A stretch of 64,000 nucleotides of DNA from JANOYJ01 sp963792485 (lineage in GTDB: Bacteria; Pseudomonadota; Alphaproteobacteria; Rhizobiales; Rhizobiaceae). The stretch lies in assembly GCA_963792485.1 (NCBI GenBank), contig CAWBWL010000007.1, positions 186,001 through 250,000 of the forward strand, read 5' to 3'. Positions within the stretch are counted from its first letter, which is position 1. Every line of letters starts with the position of its first letter. Made by a program: the position numbers and the translations under genes. Below are positions 53,164 to 60,795 of this stretch, one piece after another. The notes beneath the pieces are model-generated. The model was not told where the DNA came from and ran no database searches. It was given only the letters and a program-made list of their open reading frames with translations.

Positions 53164-53898
53164 ATGGACCAATCCGCCCTCCCCGTCTCCCGCAACTCTC
53201 TTGAGATCAGCTTCCATCCGGCTGAAGGCTCGCCGCCGGTCGAGTGGCGCGTGACAGACGGATTGACGGATTACGCGAGCGCAGCCGCCTTCATGGAAGC
53301 ACGCGCAATTGCGATCCGCGAGGGTTCCGCAGGCGAGCTTGTGTGGCTGGTCGAACACCCGCCCCTCTACACGGCTGGCACAAGCGCTAATGCCGCTGAC
53401 CTGATCCTTCCCGGCAAGTTCCCCGTCTTTGAAACCGGCCGAGGCGGCGAATACACTTATCACGGGCCGGGTCAGCGCGTCGCCTATGTCATGCTCGACC
53501 TGAAACGCCGCCGCGAGGATGTGCGCGCCTTTGTGGCCGCGCTGGAGGCTTGGATCATCGCAACGCTCGCTACGTTCAACGTGAGGGGCGAGCGTCGCGA
53601 GGACCGCGTCGGCGTCTGGGTCAAGCGCCCGGACAAGCGCGCTCTGCCGGACGGGTCCGTGAGCGAGGACAAGATCGCCGCCATCGGCATCCGCCTCAAA
53701 CGCTGGGTAAGCCTGCACGGCATATCACTCAATGTTGAGCCCGACCTGACCCACTATGACGGCATTGTGCCTTGCGGGATATCGCAGTTTGGCGTCACAA
53801 GCCTTGCAGACCTTGGCCTTACCGCAACCATGAACGATACGGACATTGCGCTGCGCCAGGCCTTCGAGAAAATTTTCGGGGAATCGGCGTCCGTCTGA
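53164..53898 (+). CDS. lipB: Octanoyltransferase LipB
   Basis: Transfers octanoyl from acyl carrier protein to lipoyl domains, the first step of lipoate synthesis. The family motif RGGEYTYHGPGQRVAYVMLD is complete. The catalytic Lys and Cys appear in KIAAIGIRLKRWVSLHGISL and GIVPCGISQFGVTSL. At 244 residues the length is normal. ATG 53164 follows a short promoter region shared with the hairpin repeat. The gene is followed by the cytochrome b operon about 70 bases later on the same strand. Confidence 0.95.
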   Translation: MDQSALPVSRNSLEISFHPAEGSPPVEWRVTDGLTDYASAAAFMEARAIAIREGSAGELVWLVEHPPLYTAGTSANAADLILPGKFPVFETGRGGEYTYHGPGQRVAYVMLDLKRRREDVRAFVAALEAWIIATLATFNVRGERREDRVGVWVKRPDKRALPDGSVSEDKIAAIGIRLKRWVSLHGISLNVEPDLTHYDGIVPCGISQFGVTSLADLGLTATMNDTDIALRQAFEKIFGESASV

Positions 53899-53971
53899 AA
53901 CTTCGGCGCCGCGCGGGCCGTTCCCCAACCAAGGCGACCAGACCTGACGCCTCGGGAACAGGGGAATTGAG

Positions 53972-54814
53972 ATGTCCAGCACAGAACCAGATGCCGCGCC
54001 GGTCAAGGGACCGCTGATTTACAAGCAGAGCGGCTGGACGCGTATCACGCACTGGTCCTGGGCCATCTGCCTGTTCTTCCTCATGCTGTCGGGCCTGCAG
54101 ATCTTCAACGCCCATCCAAAACTCTATTTCGGCAATGAATCCGGGTTTGAATATGAAAACGCCGTGCTCGACATCGGCGCGCGGCAGAACGGCAGCGACG
54201 TCATCGGCTACACCAGGATTTTCGGGGCCGAGTTTGACACAACGGGCGTGCTCGGCGTGCAGGGCGATTCCTCGCTGACCCGCACAGTCCAAGCCTTTCC
54301 CGCCGCTCTCACCGTCCCGTCCAACCGCAGCCTCGCAACCGGCCGGGTGATCCACTTCTTCTTCGCCTGGACACTCGTCATAACGCTTGTCATCTGGGCC
54401 GCTGCCAGCCTCATCAACGGCCATCTGCGCCGCGATCTCGTCATCACCGGCACAGACCTTAAAAACCTGCCGCAGGACGTGAAAAACCATGCGCGGCTGA
54501 AGTTCCATCACAAGCGCGACTACAACGTCCTGCAAAAGCTGGCCTATGCCGGCGTGCTGTTCATCCTGCTGCCGCTGATGATCCTGACCGGACTGTGCAT
54601 GTCTCCCAACTTCAATGCCTCTGCGCCCTGGCTTCTCGACATATTCGGCGGTCGCCAGTCGGCGCGCACCATCCATTTCATCACCATGCTGCTTCTCATC
54701 GGCTTTTTCATCATCCACATGCTGATGATCCTCGCCGCCGGTCCCATCAACGAACTGCGCTCCATCATCACCGGCTGGTACCGCACCGACCCTCTGACCT
54801 TGAAGGACCACTGA
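53972..54814 (+). CDS. Cytochrome b/b6-type membrane subunit
   Basis: A 280-residue integral-membrane diheme cytochrome b of the thiosulfate-reductase/formate-dehydrogenase-gamma type. His ligands can be placed in TRITHWSWAICLFFLMLSG, GRVIHFFFAWTLVI, ARTIHFITMLLLIGFFIIHM. A long periplasmic insertion separates helices one and two (about residues 45-125, LYFGNESGFEYENAVLDIGA onward), unusual in length. The cytoplasmic loop carries HHKRDYNVLQKLAY. It is one base ahead of a molybdopterin enzyme, so it probably hands electrons between the quinone pool and that enzyme. Confidence 0.85.
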   Translation: MSSTEPDAAPVKGPLIYKQSGWTRITHWSWAICLFFLMLSGLQIFNAHPKLYFGNESGFEYENAVLDIGARQNGSDVIGYTRIFGAEFDTTGVLGVQGDSSLTRTVQAFPAALTVPSNRSLATGRVIHFFFAWTLVITLVIWAAASLINGHLRRDLVITGTDLKNLPQDVKNHARLKFHHKRDYNVLQKLAYAGVLFILLPLMILTGLCMSPNFNASAPWLLDIFGGRQSARTIHFITMLLLIGFFIIHMLMILAAGPINELRSIITGWYRTDPLTLKDH

Positions 54815-54815
54815 C

Positions 54816-55607
54816 ATGACCGGCTTCAATCTGAACCGCCGCGCCTTCCTGACGCGCACCGGTCTTGGTGTTTCCGCCCTCGGCCTTGCCGGCTGCGACA
54901 TACTCGACGGACTGAACGAACGCGACGCAAAGGCGCGGGATTTCTTCGAGGGGGCCAATAAGCTCAGCTACCGCGCCCAGCGCCTGCTCGGCGGCGGCCA
55001 TACTCTTGCGCCTGAATACACAATGGCGGACATCAAGCAGAGCCAGCATCCGAACGGCGTGACCGCGCCGGACGATCAGGATTATCTCGACCTCGCCGCA
55101 AGCGACTTCGCCGGATACAAATTCACGGTCAAAGGCCTGGTCGAAAAGCCGCTGGAGTTCACCCGAGATCAGCTCACCGCTATGCCGTCCCGCACCCAGA
55201 TCACAAGGCATGACTGCGTCGAGGGCTGGAGCTGCATCGCCAAATGGACCGGCGTTCCGCTCGGTAAAATCCTCGATGAAGCCAAACCAAAACTCGAAGC
55301 GCGTTTCGTCGTGTTTCATTGCTTCGACACGATCGAAAAGGGCCTGGGCGGTGCGATCAAATATTATGAGAGCATCGACATGATCGACGCCTATCATCCG
55401 CAGACCATCCTTGCCTACGGCCTCAATGACAAACCGCTGCCTGTGCCCAATGGCGCGCCGTTGCGGGTGCGCATCGAGCGCCAGCTTGGCTATAAGATGG
55501 CAAAATACGTCCACACGGTCGAGCTCGTCTCAAAATTCACCGGCATCGGCGAAGGAAATGGCGGCTATTGGGAAGACCGGGGCTATGACTGGTATGCAGG
55601 CATCTAA
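54816..55607 (+). CDS. Tat-exported molybdopterin oxidoreductase, sulfite-oxidase/MsrP fold
   Basis: A 263-residue periplasmic molybdoenzyme of the SUOX/YedY fold. The N-terminus has a twin-arginine signal (NRRAFLTRTGLGVSALGLAG) followed by a Cys that could be a lipidation site (GLAGCD). The Mo-ligating Cys lies in RHDCVEGWSCIAKWTGVPL. The end shows NGAPLRVRIERQLGYKMAKY, conserved in the family. It follows the cytochrome b gene by one base. A methionine-sulfoxide reductase or another reductase role is possible; the substrate cannot be read. Its stop overlaps the convergent protease gene by four bases. Confidence 0.88.
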   Translation: MTGFNLNRRAFLTRTGLGVSALGLAGCDILDGLNERDAKARDFFEGANKLSYRAQRLLGGGHTLAPEYTMADIKQSQHPNGVTAPDDQDYLDLAASDFAGYKFTVKGLVEKPLEFTRDQLTAMPSRTQITRHDCVEGWSCIAKWTGVPLGKILDEAKPKLEARFVVFHCFDTIEKGLGGAIKYYESIDMIDAYHPQTILAYGLNDKPLPVPNGAPLRVRIERQLGYKMAKYVHTVELVSKFTGIGEGNGGYWEDRGYDWYAGI

Positions 55608-56747
55608 CCGAACTGCGAGAGGCCCCAAACCGCGCCTGAGGCGTGGGCAGTAAATGTCGCGAAGAGACCGGCTATGATTGCCCGGCGCTCCGTCACCGAC
55701 ATCGGCGTCAGGGCATGGCGGGGCTTGAACGAAGCGCCATTGGTCATGACGCTCAGCAGCGCGAAGATTGCGGCAACCGGCAGGAGGACCGCCGGCGAAT
55801 ATCCGCAGAAAAAGCCGAGCGCCAGAAGTGCGCCAAGCATTGTGAACGATGCAACAGCCTGCGCAAGCCGTCCCTCAAACACCTGCCGGATCACTTGTCC
55901 CCCATCAAACTTCCAGACGGGGATGAGATTGGCCAGATTGAAGATCGAGCCGATCAGGCCGAATGATGCGACTGCCGCTGCGATCTGGTTATGTCCGGAG
56001 GAGAGCGCCAGCGGATAGATTGCGATGCAGGCGGCGACGGGGAAAACAGAAAATCCCGCCCCCATCAGGGCAGAGAACCCAACCTCGAAGTGCCGGTCAT
56101 AGGGCCTGCCGCCGAGCGCAATGCCGCCGAGGATCGGAATAAAGATCATCCGCGCGGATTTGTGGCCCATAACCCGGAACGCAAACATGTGTCCGAATTC
56201 GTGCAGGGCGACGACCGCAGTCAGAGAGGTCGCAAGCACCAGTCCGGGCGTTGTCAGCCCAAAGAACGGCCAAATCAGAAGCGCTGAAATGACAGCCATC
56301 CAGATTTGGGTAATCGGGCGCTCAAACAGACCAATGCTCTTGTAGCGGCCGCTTTCACCCCAAATCTTGAGGCCCAGAAGCTGGCGGCGGATTTTGAAGT
56401 AGCGGAAGCCGAGGAACGCGAAACCGCGGTAACGGTCCGTCTCGGTGACAGTCACATAAGTGGCGCCGTTCTCGCTGGTGATGTCGACAGTCTCGCTGTA
56501 ATTTTGCCAGAAAGACGGATCCAGGCTGCTGTCATCGGCAATGCGCAGCGTATAGGATTTTCCCTCTGTCAGTTCGTCAAGCCTGACCTTTCGCGCGATC
56601 GGCTCGCCATTGCGGTCGTCAAAGGAAATCCGCAGCGTGCCGAATTTGCGCGTCCCCGGCTCAAGCTCGGACGAAATGATCGTGCCATTCCAACCCGCAT
56701 GTTCGCCAAACGGAAACAGCGCGGCCCACAGACGCTCTGGCGCACAT
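55604..56747 (-). CDS. Site-2 protease-like M50 membrane protein (start region apparently frameshifted)
   Basis: Zinc-metalloprotease-like membrane protein. HExxH is in ALHEFGHMFAFRVMG and the third-ligand motif in NLIPVWKFDGGQ, both in membrane-like context; helices run to the end. The longest frame with a normal start begins with GTG at 56455. However, about 95 further codons upstream keep coding character (FPFGEHAGWNGTIIS, LRISFDDRNGEPIARKV, GKSYTLRIADDSSLDPSFW). They form a soluble beta-rich domain whose frame lacks a start. ATG 56747, which overlaps the stop of a small upstream ORF (TAATG), leads into this frame if one base is removed near 56740. I therefore extend the gene to 56747. Confidence 0.65.
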
Positions 56748-56866
56748 TAAATCTTGATGGTGCGCGTAACTGTTTTCATGCCAAGCGGTATAGCGAGCAG
56801 GAGCCAGATCAGGCCCAGATTGAGTGCTGTCAGAAACAGCATCTGAAAAACGCTCGAATATTGCAT
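56747..56866 (-). CDS. Short membrane peptide, 39 aa
   Basis: ATG 56866 opens a 40-codon frame. Most of it is one transmembrane helix (MLFLTALNLGLIWLLLAIPL) followed by a basic tail (GMKTVTRTIKI). Its TAA overlaps the ATG of the protease gene (TAATG), an arrangement typical of translationally coupled genes. I know no family for it. It may instead be the true N-terminus of the protease if the TAA at 56747-56749 is an error, since both read in the same frame. Confidence 0.45.
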   Translation of the reverse strand: MQYSSVFQMLFLTALNLGLIWLLLAIPLGMKTVTRTIKI

Positions 56867-56894
56867 GACACCAGTCTATTGTTTTTGTTAAGAA

Positions 56895-57863
56895 TTAAGC
56901 GACTTTTGCGAGCAGTGGTTCCAGCGCCGGATGAATCTTCGGCAACTCGGATTTGAGGAATTTCAGCAAGCTGCGCTCATTGTCGTGCAGCACCCCATCC
57001 CGTCCGATCCGCTCAGCCAGCCATCTGGCCTCTTCTTCGTCGACAATTGCAGTCATTTCCATTCCGGAGACGTATTCGGCATTCTTCTGAGCAAATGCGT
57101 CCTCCAGTGTCCGCTCCTTGCCATAAGCATTCTGGAGCGCGGAAAGACCGCCGGAAACCATGCGCGAAAAGACGCCGCCAATATTGACGCTGGTGTCTTC
57201 GACCCACTTTTCCTGGCGCAGCGCTTCTTCGCGCGAGGGCGCTTGGTAGCCAGACACGCACAAAATGAAGCTGGCAACCGCCTTGGTGAAAAGGTCATGC
57301 CATTGCGGGTCGTTCAATGCTTCGGCTGTCTGATCGTTGAGATCGAACAGGACCTCAACTTCCTGCCTGGTCAGGCCAACCCCGCCCTCGCCGCCAAACG
57401 CATAGAGAATGCGCCGCAGCATGCCAACGTCCTCACTGGAAATATGCGGCTTGCCGCCATCATTGGCGAGCACGCTTTTGGCAACGGTCCGCAGTCCGAA
57501 CTCGGACAGCTGTTCAGGGGCTGACTTTGCCTTTTCGAGCACATGCGCCAGAACGCTGGCGGCAGTCCTTGGATCGCTCGCTTCCAGCGTCTTGCGCAGC
57601 CAGACGGCGTTGTCCTGCGAGATGTAACCTGACGGGCGCTCCTGATGAACGATGTAGTCCGAGACCGCCTCGTTCATGAACATTTTCCATTCAGCGCATG
57701 AGTCTGTGCAGGCCTTGTCGAGATCGAGAAGCATCTGCGCCTCGCCGCGCGTCATCACGCCGTCGGCGAACACATCGCGGCGCAAATCCAGGACATTTTC
57801 GGCGGTCAGCCGGGCGGAGCTCATCAATTGCGCCAAAAAGGCATCCAGAATCATTTCAGGCAT
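56895..57863 (-). CDS. Conserved hypothetical protein with internal repeats
   Basis: A 322-residue soluble, largely helical and acidic protein with no signal peptide. It contains a repeated pattern D/G-G-x-(M/L)-T-R-x-E-x-x-x-L-x-D-L. One copy is ADGVMTRGEAQMLLDLDKAC, another GGVGLTRQEVEVLFDLNDQT, and a reduced third is RDGVLHDNERSLLKFLKSEL. The pattern recalls TerB-like or EF-hand-like helices, but a complete metal-binding loop is not evident. A Trp follows the first two copies at similar distance (CAEWKMF, PQWHDLF), supporting internal duplication. ATG 57863 is used. Function unknown. Confidence 0.75.
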   Translation of the reverse strand: MPEMILDAFLAQLMSSARLTAENVLDLRRDVFADGVMTRGEAQMLLDLDKACTDSCAEWKMFMNEAVSDYIVHQERPSGYISQDNAVWLRKTLEASDPRTAASVLAHVLEKAKSAPEQLSEFGLRTVAKSVLANDGGKPHISSEDVGMLRRILYAFGGEGGVGLTRQEVEVLFDLNDQTAEALNDPQWHDLFTKAVASFILCVSGYQAPSREEALRQEKWVEDTSVNIGGVFSRMVSGGLSALQNAYGKERTLEDAFAQKNAEYVSGMEMTAIVDEEEARWLAERIGRDGVLHDNERSLLKFLKSELPKIHPALEPLLAKVA

Positions 57864-57998
57864 AAACCGCTTCCCTCAAGACAAAGACAAATCCCAAGTA
57901 CCCCTGTTAACAACTCCGCTTTGCCAAACGGATAAGCGTTATGGTTAACACCATGTAAATATTCGCTAATTTCCGCATTGCACCGGCCATTGGCCGGT

Positions 57999-58021
57999 CA
58001 GGTGACAATGTACTTCACCTG
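57999..58021. promoter_or_regulatory. Inverted repeat upstream of the HigA-like gene
   Basis: CAGGTGA and TCACCTG form a perfect 7-bp inverted repeat with a 9-base spacer, 76 bases before the putative ATG. Just upstream, CCGGCCATTGGCCGG forms another hairpin. Antitoxin genes of this type usually have such operators; the role here is only inferred. Confidence 0.35.
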
Positions 58022-58096
58022 AGTTGGAAGAGGTCTTCCGCGTGGATAACCCCAGCTGGTTTGCGGGAGAGAGCCGGGCAACCGGACACCGAAGAA

Positions 58097-58350
58097 ATGC
58101 TTGTCAAAGCTCAACTGGCGTCAAAAATCGGCGACATTATCAAGCATCGCAAATGGAGCCAAACCCAGGCGTCGGACGTTCTCGGCATGCCGCAACCAAA
58201 GCTTTCAGGCCCTTGCGCGGCCAGTTTCGGGGAATAAGCGAGGCAAAAATGCATGAATGCCTCGCAAAGCTCGGCGGCGATGTTCAAATTGTGGTTGGAG
58301 GGTCGCGTCGCAGCTTGTCAACGGGAACTGTAAAAGTGGTTTTCGCCTGA
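58097..58350 (+). pseudogene. HigA/HTH_37-like antitoxin, frame broken, without toxin partner
   Basis: The sequence encodes an XRE-type helix-turn-helix: LVKAQLASKIGDIIKHRKWS, then QTQASDVLGMPQPKLS in one frame. It continues in another frame as LRGQFRGISEAKMHECLAKL, then GGDVQIVVGGS. Together these match HigA2-like antitoxins (QPKVSxLLRGxF). The break is near 58200, where one base seems missing. Upstream codons in frame (LRERAGQPDTEEM) resemble the usual family N-terminus, but their reading is also interrupted. No RelE/HigB toxin lies on either side. It is either a decayed orphan antitoxin or an intact orphan with a sequence error. Confidence 0.6.
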
Positions 58351-58359
58351 CGGGCGCGC

Positions 58360-59086
58360 CTAGCCCTTCGTCCGCGCCCTTGAGCGTCCGCCATCAATGG
58401 CGATGACCTGACCAGTGATCCAGCTGCCCGCATCGGTCAGCAGCGTTTCGGCTATCCCCGCCATATCCTCGCCCACTCCGGTGCGCGGCAGCGCATGCAG
58501 CGCCGCGACGGCTTTTGCCACCGCCTCATTGGCCATGATCGGCTTGGCAATCCCAGAATCCGTCAGGCTTGGCGCAATGGCGTTGACCCGGATTTTCGGC
58601 GCAAGCTCCGCTGACAGCGCCCGCGTCAGTCCCTCAATGGCGCCCTTGGCCATGGACACAGAGGCATGCAGGGCAAAGCCCTGCGCCACCGCGATGGTGG
58701 AGAACAGCAGGACTGGAAGACGTGCCTTCCGAAGCTTTCAGCGCGGGCAGCGCTGCCTGGATGGTTTTTGCAGCGGATAGTGCATTCAGATTGAAATCAG
58801 CGACGAAATCCGCCTCTGTCAAGCGCGCCAGCGGTTTGAGATTGATCGATCCCACCGCAAACACCAGCCCGTCCAGCGAGGCCCCCGCGTCAGCCGTCAC
58901 TTTGTCAATCACGCCAGCCTCCAGCACATCCCCCACCGTGAATGTGCACCCTAGCTCCGCAACCAGCGCCTGAAGTTTGCCCGCATCGCGGCCCGCCAGA
59001 TGCACGCTGTGCCCGGCCTTTGCCAACCGCCGCGCAATCGCTGAGCCGATCGCCCCCGCTCCGCCGTAAATCAGATAAGTGCCCAA
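58360..59086 (-). CDS. Short-chain dehydrogenase/reductase (one apparent frameshift)
   Basis: NAD(P)-dependent SDR of about 241 residues. The Rossmann motif is YLIYGGAGAIGSAIARRLAK. The NxxN region appears as LDGLVFAVGSINL. The frame breaks near 58714: GGCACGTCTTCCAGTCCTG gives VLLFSTIAVAQGFALHASVS if one base is removed. The catalytic Tyr position is then occupied by His in FALHASVSMAKGAIEGLTRA (H in place of the Y of YxxxK, with Lys kept as SMAKG). That change, if real, would weaken or alter activity. The C-terminal part is normal (IRVNAIAPSLTDSGI, GSWITGQVIAIDGG). The substrate is unknown. Confidence 0.75.
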
Positions 59087-59151
59087 AATTGTGCCTCCGC
59101 TTCACAAGGCAATACGCCGGAAGCGCCCTTCCAGTTCAACCTCCAGGCAAC

Positions 59152-59177
59152 AAAAAACCGCCCGAAGGCGGTTTTTC
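59152..59177 (-). terminator. Rho-independent terminator of trigger factor
   Basis: AAAAACCGCC and GGCGGTTTTT pair over 10 bp around loop CGAA. On the minus strand the stem is followed by a T-run (TTTTTTGTTG). It starts about 20 bases after the tig stop. It could also act in the other direction. Confidence 0.85.
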
Positions 59178-59196
59178 AAATTCTCTTGGGACTTGT

Positions 59197-60606
59197 TTAA
59201 GCCGCGTCTGCCTTCTTGGCTTTCGGCTTCGCCTTGGCTTTTGGTTTTTCTTCCTTGGCGGCCGTTTCCGGCTCGTCATCGGCCATCAGCGCTTCCTTGG
59301 AAACGACGACGTCCTTGACCTTCACCTGGCCGAGCAGCTGGTCAACGACCTTTTCCTCAAAGATCGGGGCGCGCAGGCCGGCGACCGCATCAGGATTGCT
59401 CTTGAAGAAGTCGTAGATCTGCTTTTCCTGGCCGGGATAACGGCGGACCTGGTCGTACAGCGCGCGCTGCAATTCCTGCTCGGACACTTCAACATTTGAC
59501 TGCTGGCCGATCTCGGACAGAACCAGCCCCAGCCGCACGCGGCGCTCGGCGAGCTTGCGGTAGTCCGCCTTGGCGTCCTCTTCCGTCGTCTCTTCGTCAG
59601 CGAAGCTGCGCCCGGCTTCAGTCAGCTCGCGGGTGATCTGCGTCCAGATATTGTTGAACTCGGCGTCCACAAGCTTGGATGGCGACTCGAACTGGTAAGA
59701 CGTATCCAGCGCATCGAGCAGTTGCCGCTTCACCTTCTGCCGCGTCTGAATGCCGTACTGGCTTTCGATCTGCTCGCGGATCACGGTGCGCAAACGCTCC
59801 GCCAATTCAATGCCGAGCTTCTTGGCAAGCTCATCGTCAATGACGAGGTCATCGGCCTTGGAGACTTCCTTGACCTTGATCTCGAAAGTCGCCTCTTTGC
59901 CGGCAAGATTGGCCGCGCCGTAGTCCTTCGGGAAGGTGACCTTGATTTCCTTCTCGTCGCCCGCCTTCAGGCCAACGAGCTGCTCCTCAAAGCCCGGAAT
60001 GAACTGGTTCGAGCCGAGCGTGAGGTTGGCGTCCTCATCCTTGCCGCCGTCAAAGGCCACGCCGTCGACCTTGCCGAGATAATCGATGGTGACGCGGTCG
60101 CCATTGTCGGCCTTGCCCTTTTTCGGCTGATAGGTGCGGGCGAAATCGGCAACGCGCTTGACCTGATCTTCCACTTCTGCATCGCTGATCTCAACGATCG
60201 GACGGGTGATCTCGATGGAGGCCACGTCAGTGATCTCGATCTTCGGCAAGACTTCATAATTGATCGAGAAAACAAAATCCGCTTTACCATCAAGGATTTG
60301 CGCGGCTTCTTTCTCGTCCTCGGTCATCTCGATCTCAGGCTGCATCGCAGCCTTTTCGCCGCGATCTGCCGGGATGGTCTTTGCTGAATTGCTGATGATC
60401 TCGTTGACGAGCTCGGCCATGAAGGACTTGCCGTACATTTTGCGCACATGCGAGACCGGCACGCGGCCGGGGCGGAAGCCGTTGACGCGCACTTTCGACG
60501 ATGCGTCAGCCAGCTTTTCCGACAGGCGCTGCTCCATGTCCTTGACCGGCACGACGACCTTGATGCCGCGCTTGAGGCCTTCATTGAGCACTTCTGTAAT
60601 CTGCAT
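59197..60606 (-). CDS. tig: Trigger factor
   Basis: Ribosome-bound chaperone with prolyl isomerase activity. The ribosome-binding domain contains VNGFRPGRVPVSHVRKMYGK, the family signature loop (GFRxGxxP). The FKBP domain follows: GDRVTIDYLGKVDGVAFDGG, LGSNQFIPGFEEQLVGLKAG. The helical C-terminal chaperone arms end in a Lys/Ala/Pro-rich tail (EKPKAKAKPKAKKADAA). ATG 60606 gives 469 residues starting MQITEVLNEGLKRGIKVVVP. A terminator follows directly. clpP/clpX, often neighbours of tig, are not here. Confidence 0.96.
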   Translation of the reverse strand: MQITEVLNEGLKRGIKVVVPVKDMEQRLSEKLADASSKVRVNGFRPGRVPVSHVRKMYGKSFMAELVNEIISNSAKTIPADRGEKAAMQPEIEMTEDEKEAAQILDGKADFVFSINYEVLPKIEITDVASIEITRPIVEISDAEVEDQVKRVADFARTYQPKKGKADNGDRVTIDYLGKVDGVAFDGGKDEDANLTLGSNQFIPGFEEQLVGLKAGDEKEIKVTFPKDYGAANLAGKEATFEIKVKEVSKADDLVIDDELAKKLGIELAERLRTVIREQIESQYGIQTRQKVKRQLLDALDTSYQFESPSKLVDAEFNNIWTQITRELTEAGRSFADEETTEEDAKADYRKLAERRVRLGLVLSEIGQQSNVEVSEQELQRALYDQVRRYPGQEKQIYDFFKSNPDAVAGLRAPIFEEKVVDQLLGQVKVKDVVVSKEALMADDEPETAAKEEKPKAKAKPKAKKADAA

Positions 60607-60710
60607 GGTCAAACCTTTATGTGTCACTGCGTTTCACCGGCCCCTTTTTCAAAGGGTTGCCCGGCCTGTCCCGCGCTTGTTGTATTTTCAGCACCCGTCT
60701 TTAACCTGAC

Positions 60711-60795
60711 TGGTGCGGGTGAGAGGACTCGAACCTCCACGCCTTGCAGCGCTGGAACCTAAATCCAGTGCGTCTACCAATTCCGCCACACCCGC
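60711..60795 (-). tRNA. tRNA-Leu (anticodon UAG)
   Basis: On the minus strand the acceptor GCGGGTG pairs with CACCCGC and CCA is encoded. The anticodon arm CTGGA-TTTAGGT-TCCAG reads UAG (codons CUA/CUN). T-arm GGAGG-TTCGAGT-CCTCT and a long variable arm complete a class II tRNA-Leu; 85 nt. Confidence 0.97.

Noticed and set aside
53819..54958. 379-codon open frame antisense to lipB and the cytochrome b gene
   Set aside because: Arg/Ala/Pro-rich shadow of genes with clear heme-ligand and LipB motifs.
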